A stretch of DNA of 64,000 bases, from contig CAAEOL010000047.1 of the NCBI GenBank assembly GCA_900757595.1, forward strand, positions 1 to 64,000, read 5' to 3'. Within the stretch, counting starts at the first letter, position 1; every line of letters starts with the position of its first letter. Below are positions 61,174 through 64,000 of this stretch, one piece after another. The position numbers were made by a program, and so were the translations under genes. Source of the stretch: an uncultured Collinsella sp. Its GTDB lineage: Bacteria > Actinomycetota > Coriobacteriia > Coriobacteriales > Coriobacteriaceae. Below the pieces are notes generated by a model, which saw only the letters and a list, made by a program, of their open reading frames with translations, did no database searches and was not told where the DNA came from.

Positions 61174-61623
61174 ATGAAATGCCGGAAGTCGCGGATATCC
61201 ATCAACGAACAAATAGCACTATTGACAGAAAGCAAGGGTCTTAAGTGCTCTGATCAAAGCGAACTCGGGCGAGCTTTGGTCGAAGTCGGCCACTACAGAC
61301 TGTCGGCCTACTGGTTTCCCTACAAAACCAAATGCAAGTCCGGGATTACCATCTTTCGCGAAGGCACAACATTCGAAACCATCATCTACACGTATGAATT
61401 TGACCGAGCCCTCCGGCAGTTAATGTTTGATGCGGTCGGCAGAATTGAGATCTACCTCAGAAGCAGAATTGCCTATCTTGCCTCTGAGGAACGCGGACCT
61501 CTCTGTTACCCAGATGTCGCCATAACGAGGCTCAACTCGGCATGCCCATCGCGCTTTGCGCCGCGCTGGGATACGCCGCCGTCTTTGGCAGCGCCACCAA
61601 TACGCTGCTCGCGCCGATCCTGA
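61174..61623 (+). pseudogene. Abi_2 (AbiD/AbiF-like) abortive infection gene, 3'-truncated
   Basis: Residues 1-113 match the N-terminal part of Abi_2 proteins: ISINEQIALLTESKGLKC, the VGHYRLSAYWFPYK motif, FETIIYTYEFDRALRQLMFDAVGRIEIYLRSRIAYL. Abi_2 proteins are HEPN-type RNA-targeting phage-defence or toxin proteins of about 300 residues. After about CYPD the frame runs into unrelated sequence and stops at 149 codons. That following DNA is, in another frame, the end of a chloride channel gene, so a deletion joined the two. The gene is probably dead, although the leader RNA is intact. Confidence 0.75.
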
Positions 61624-61736
61624 TTGACTGCGGAGTCTTCGGCTTTGGCGGCTTGCCGATGTTCTTTATTGTCTGCGTCGTGGCTTACCTGTTCAACATG
61701 GATAAGTCGATCTACGCCCTGCAGAAGCGGGCGTAG
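61527..61736 (+). pseudogene. ClC chloride channel, C-terminal remnant
   Basis: Read in the frame EAQLGMPIALCAALGYAAVF, this 69-residue piece has the end of a ClC-type voltage-gated chloride channel. It includes GSATNTLLAPILI, GFGGLPMFFIVCVVAYLFN and a final KSIYALQKRA. The usual 400 residues before it are missing; Abi_2 sequence lies directly upstream instead. It therefore marks the far side of a deletion or insertion breakpoint near 61515-61527. Confidence 0.65.
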
Positions 61737-61744
61737 ATGGATGT

Positions 61745-61816
61745 CCAAGCAGGTGGTCTCAACCGGAAACGGCGTCCCACTCTGAGGCTGTATTCCGGGA
61801 CACGGTTTCCGCTTGG
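61745..61816 (-). terminator. Nested hairpin downstream of ogt
   Basis: CCAAGC pairs with GCTTGG outside, and GGAAACGGCGTCCC pairs with GGGACACGGTTTCC (two weak pairs) inside. It lies behind the ogt stop codon. Confidence 0.55.
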
Positions 61817-61880
61817 AATGCCATTCGGAAAGCGCATCCCGTTCTTTCACGGCGTCTTGGCTATGCAAAGTGCCCTGGCG

Positions 61881-62459
61881 TTATTCCTCGTACGCGCCCT
61901 CAAGCCGAAGCAGCCACTCCTTGCGGTCGAGGCCACCGGCATATCCGTTGAGCGACCCGTCAGCGGCAACCACGCGATGGCACGGCACGATAATCGAAAT
62001 GGGATTACGCGCAACCGCAGCCCCCACAGCACGGGGAGACACAACGGGTGCCTCGTTTCCCGGCACACGATGTCGAGCCGCAACACGCTGGGCGATCTCG
62101 CCATACGTAACGACCTCGCCACGCGGAATTGAAAGCAGTTCAAACCAAACCTCACGCTGGAACGCCGTGCCGATCAAATGCAACGGCGGCGTAAACCGAG
62201 GCTCCTGCCCCGCAAAATAAGCATTCAGCCAAGCCCAAGAACGCTCAAGCACCGAAGAAGCCGCGCCATTTGCCGGACTTACCGAAGACATCCCACCGGC
62301 ACCAGAAACCGCATCGGCACCTACGACATACTCCGCATCCTCTTTGAGCAGCGTAGAGCCAAAGTGCTCCTGCCCCTCAAACCAAAGCCCCGTCAAACCG
62401 CGGCCATCAGCGGCAAGCAAGATTTCGCCCAAAGGCGAAGCAAACGTCGTCGTGACCAC
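61881..62459 (-). CDS. ogt: Methylated-DNA-protein-cysteine S-methyltransferase
   Basis: This 192-residue enzyme repairs O6-alkylguanine by transferring the alkyl group to its own cysteine in one suicidal reaction. The active site is IIVPCHRVVAADGSLNGYAGGL (Cys in PCHRV). The DNA-binding wing is GTAFQREVWFELLSIPRGEVVTYGEIA. A Gly/Ser insertion (residues about 50-70) sits in the N-terminal domain. The start is GTG behind AAAGGAG. No SOS box is evident upstream. Confidence 0.95.
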   Translation of the reverse strand: MVTTTFASPLGEILLAADGRGLTGLWFEGQEHFGSTLLKEDAEYVVGADAVSGAGGMSSVSPANGAASSVLERSWAWLNAYFAGQEPRFTPPLHLIGTAFQREVWFELLSIPRGEVVTYGEIAQRVAARHRVPGNEAPVVSPRAVGAAVARNPISIIVPCHRVVAADGSLNGYAGGLDRKEWLLRLEGAYEE

Positions 62460-62626
62460 CAGCGGCTCCTTTCAAAACTCAGCAAACATAATACCGCGAA
62501 CTGTGCAGACAACCCCCGCAGATACGTCCGGGCGGGCTCGCAATTACTTCAGCGAGGCTGTTTTTCCCAATCAAGCGAAGAAGACGCGGGGCTTCGACGC
62601 CAGGGCGGTACCCCCGCCAGCTGAGC

Positions 62627-62799
62627 TCTAATACTTTCCCGAGAAGTGAACGAGTAAAAACGAAGCCCCGGAGCATCCACACCTTTAGACCAAAAAACCG
62701 CAGGATTCGCGCTGCAAAACCGCAGGAAATAGCGGTCAAAATATGCCAATGCTTCGGGGGTCCAAATAAGGTCGTTCACTTCACGGGAAAAGTATTAGA
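62627..62799. repeat. Variable-arm inverted-repeat element, copy 3
   Basis: The arms 62627-62653 and 62772-62799 match at 26 of 27 positions plus one base (shared TCGTTCACTTC, AGTATTAGA). The core carries GAGCATCC, then CCAAAAAACCGCAGG (motif at 62694-62705) and a second AAAACCGCAGGA at 62716-62727. A 76-codon minus-strand frame (62549-62779) crosses the element, but I see no evidence that it is a gene. The 700-bp gap 62460-63157 holds only this element, a GC-rich repeat and the next giant hairpin. Confidence 0.8.
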
Positions 62800-62827
62800 C
62801 CTCAATTCGCACCAAGCCCAAAGTCAC

Positions 62828-62904
62828 CCCAGGCAGCAGGCGCGAAGCGCCGCCGCTGCCGCCACGGCCCCGCAGTAGACCCAGGCGGCAGGCGCGAAGC
62901 GCCG
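62828..62904. repeat. 25-bp direct repeat, 52-bp period, very GC-rich
   Basis: The unit beginning CCCAGGC(A/G)GCAGGCGCGAAG occurs at 62828-62852 and 62880-62904 with one difference. It contains the small palindrome GGCGCGAAGCGCC. The flanks to 63010 are Pro/Ala/Gly-coding-like low-complexity DNA without a credible gene. Confidence 0.7.
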
Positions 62905-63013
62905 AGGCCGCCGCCGGGACCAGGGCCCGCAACAGCCACGCGCCCCCACATCAGCCCAGCGGCCCCAACCAACAACGGCCCCATCGCAGGCCGCTCGCAA
63001 CAGCGTCACCGCA

Positions 63014-63143
63014 GGCGGGGGCCGGGCTTAGTTTTCAGAACACTCCGCAGACCAGTGTGGCGCCTTGTCCGCGGCTCCGAAGGAGCAGGACAAGGCGCCA
63101 CACATGGTCGAGGACGTTCTGAAAACTAAGCCCGGCCCCCGCC
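63014..63143. repeat. 130-nt nearly perfect nested hairpin behind asd
   Basis: The outer arms 63014-63041 and 63116-63143 are a perfect 28-bp match. The inner arms 63055-63070 and 63088-63103 are a perfect 16-bp match (GTGTGGCGCCTTGTCC), with GCTCC-GAA-GGAGC at the tip. It begins 14 nt beyond the asd stop codon. There is no T-run. Confidence 0.9.
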
Positions 63144-63157
63144 GGACAGGTCCACCG

Positions 63158-64000
63158 CTACTCGCAGAGCAGCTTAGCGATCTGGACGGCGTTGGTTGCC
63201 GCGCCCTTACGGATTTGGTCGCCGCAGCACCAGAAGGTGATACCGCGCGCGGCCTCGGGGTTCGAGATGTCGCGACGCACGCGGCCGACCCAAATCAGGT
63301 CCTGGTCGGACGTATCCATCGGCATGGGGAAGCGGTCGTGTGCATCCTCGGCGCTCATGTCGTCAACCAGCTTGACGCCGGGAGCGGCAGCCAGCGCAGC
63401 ACGGGCCTCCTCAACCGTAATGTCGCGCTCAAACTCAAGCGTAATGCTCTCGGAGTGCGAGCGCAGCACGGGCACGCGCACGCAGGTGCAGTTCACGCGC
63501 AGCTCGGGCAGATGCATAATCTTGCGACCCTCGTTTTGCAGCTTCATCTCCTCGGAGGTAAAGCCCTCCTCCTTGACGCCGCCAATCTGCGGAATCAGGT
63601 TGCTCGCGAGCTGGGCGGCAAATGCGCGCGGCTCGGGAATCTCCTCGCCACGGCCCAAGGCGGCCAGCTGAGCCTCGAGCTCGGCCATGCCGGGAGCGCC
63701 GGCACCCGAAGCAGCCTGATACGTCGAGACGATCATGCGCTTCACGCCGGCGAGCTGATGCAGCGGCCACGTAGGAACCAGGCCGATGATGGTCGCGCAG
63801 TTGGGATTGGCGATAAGGCCGTGATGCCACTTGATATCGTCGGCATTGATCTCAGGCACAACCAGCGGCACTTCGGGATCCATGCGGAAGGCGTGGCTGT
63901 TGTCGACCACGACGGCGCCGCGCTTGACGGCCTCGGGCAGCAGCTCCTTGGCGATATCGTCGCCGGCAGCGCCGAGCACGATGTCGCAGCCCTCAAAAAC
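63158..64000 (-). CDS. asd: Aspartate-semialdehyde dehydrogenase, 5' end beyond the window
   Basis: ASADH reduces aspartyl phosphate to the semialdehyde, feeding lysine/diaminopimelate, methionine and threonine synthesis. About 280 C-terminal residues are present and the frame is open to the right edge (VFEGCDIVLGAAGDDIA). The catalytic cysteine is in IANPNCATIIGLVP; substrate-site residues are in STYQAASGAG, and VNCTCVRVPVLRSHSESI holds the general-base histidine. The usual length is 340-350, so roughly 60-70 N-terminal residues lie outside. Confidence 0.95.
   Translation of the reverse strand, partial: VFEGCDIVLGAAGDDIAKELLPEAVKRGAVVVDNSHAFRMDPEVPLVVPEINADDIKWHHGLIANPNCATIIGLVPTWPLHQLAGVKRMIVSTYQAASGAGAPGMAELEAQLAALGRGEEIPEPRAFAAQLASNLIPQIGGVKEEGFTSEEMKLQNEGRKIMHLPELRVNCTCVRVPVLRSHSESITLEFERDITVEEARAALAAAPGVKLVDDMSAEDAHDRFPMPMDTSDQDLIWVGRVRRDISNPEAARGITFWCCGDQIRKGAATNAVQIAKLLCE

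Noticed and set aside
62549..62779. 76-codon minus-strand frame across the third variable-arm element
   Set aside because: It is built largely from the inverted repeat and core, and the homologous cores at 20.6 and 56.4 kb translate in other frames without similarity, so I treat it as chance.

Overview
The window looks like a chromosomal segment of a high-G+C gut actinobacterium of the class Coriobacteriia, most likely a Collinsella relative. That is an inference from gene content, codon style and protein character (GroEL with a GGGMY end, AmaP/DUF2273/Asp23 operon, DUF6020 membrane protein, giant duplicated CoA-dehydratase activase). No rRNA or tRNA gene, complete transposase, prophage or CRISPR array is visible. 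Nearly all genes are housekeeping or transport genes in short operons.

Layout: the left edge holds the 5' part of an FMN riboswitch (minus strand), then groEL-groES, two divergent amide hydrolases, a zinc-ribbon membrane protein, a YitT protein, the amaP-DUF2273-asp23 envelope-stress operon, yebC, a DUF6020 protein, lgt, a NifU-like protein, dCMP deaminase and coaX (to 16.6 kb). Next come an OPT transporter, a DUF389 protein and a 1593-residue activase with its TetR regulator (16.7-26.4 kb). A 0.9 kb gene-poor stretch (26.4-27.2 kb) holds what I read as a compact type I toxin-antitoxin locus with an SOS-like operator. Then follow a HAD phosphatase, a TetR/MFS pair, glnK-amtB, an HD-domain/CmpB operon, dxs, a glutamate-type ABC importer with a C26 glutamine amidohydrolase, an AT-richer LanFEG-like ABC exporter with DUF2975/HTH genes, an Hpt plus GGDEF-REC-HD-GYP pair, and a series of metabolic enzymes (hydrolase, radical SAM, MetAP, dehydrogenase, M18 peptidase, Ntn hydrolase, phosphofructokinase). 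The right end has an HTH-membrane protein, a MacB-like exporter, a GyrI-like protein under a consensus SOS box, a truncated Abi_2 gene with an upstream pseudoknot-forming leader, a chloride-channel remnant, ogt and the 3' part of asd.

The most unusual feature is the density of structured intergenic DNA. I see (i) small hairpins with a conserved CTGTCCC-type loop but different stems, six of which start 0-8 nt after the TAA stop of a minus-strand gene; (ii) three 130-175 bp elements whose terminal inverted repeats differ completely but whose core (AAAACCGCAGG) is shared; (iii) several nested, almost perfect hairpins of 110-209 nt; and (iv) shorter paired-arm families present twice. These account for most of the intergenic space over 300 bp.

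All start choices were made by eye from Shine-Dalgarno spacing. Family assignments come from recognised motifs, not from a database search.
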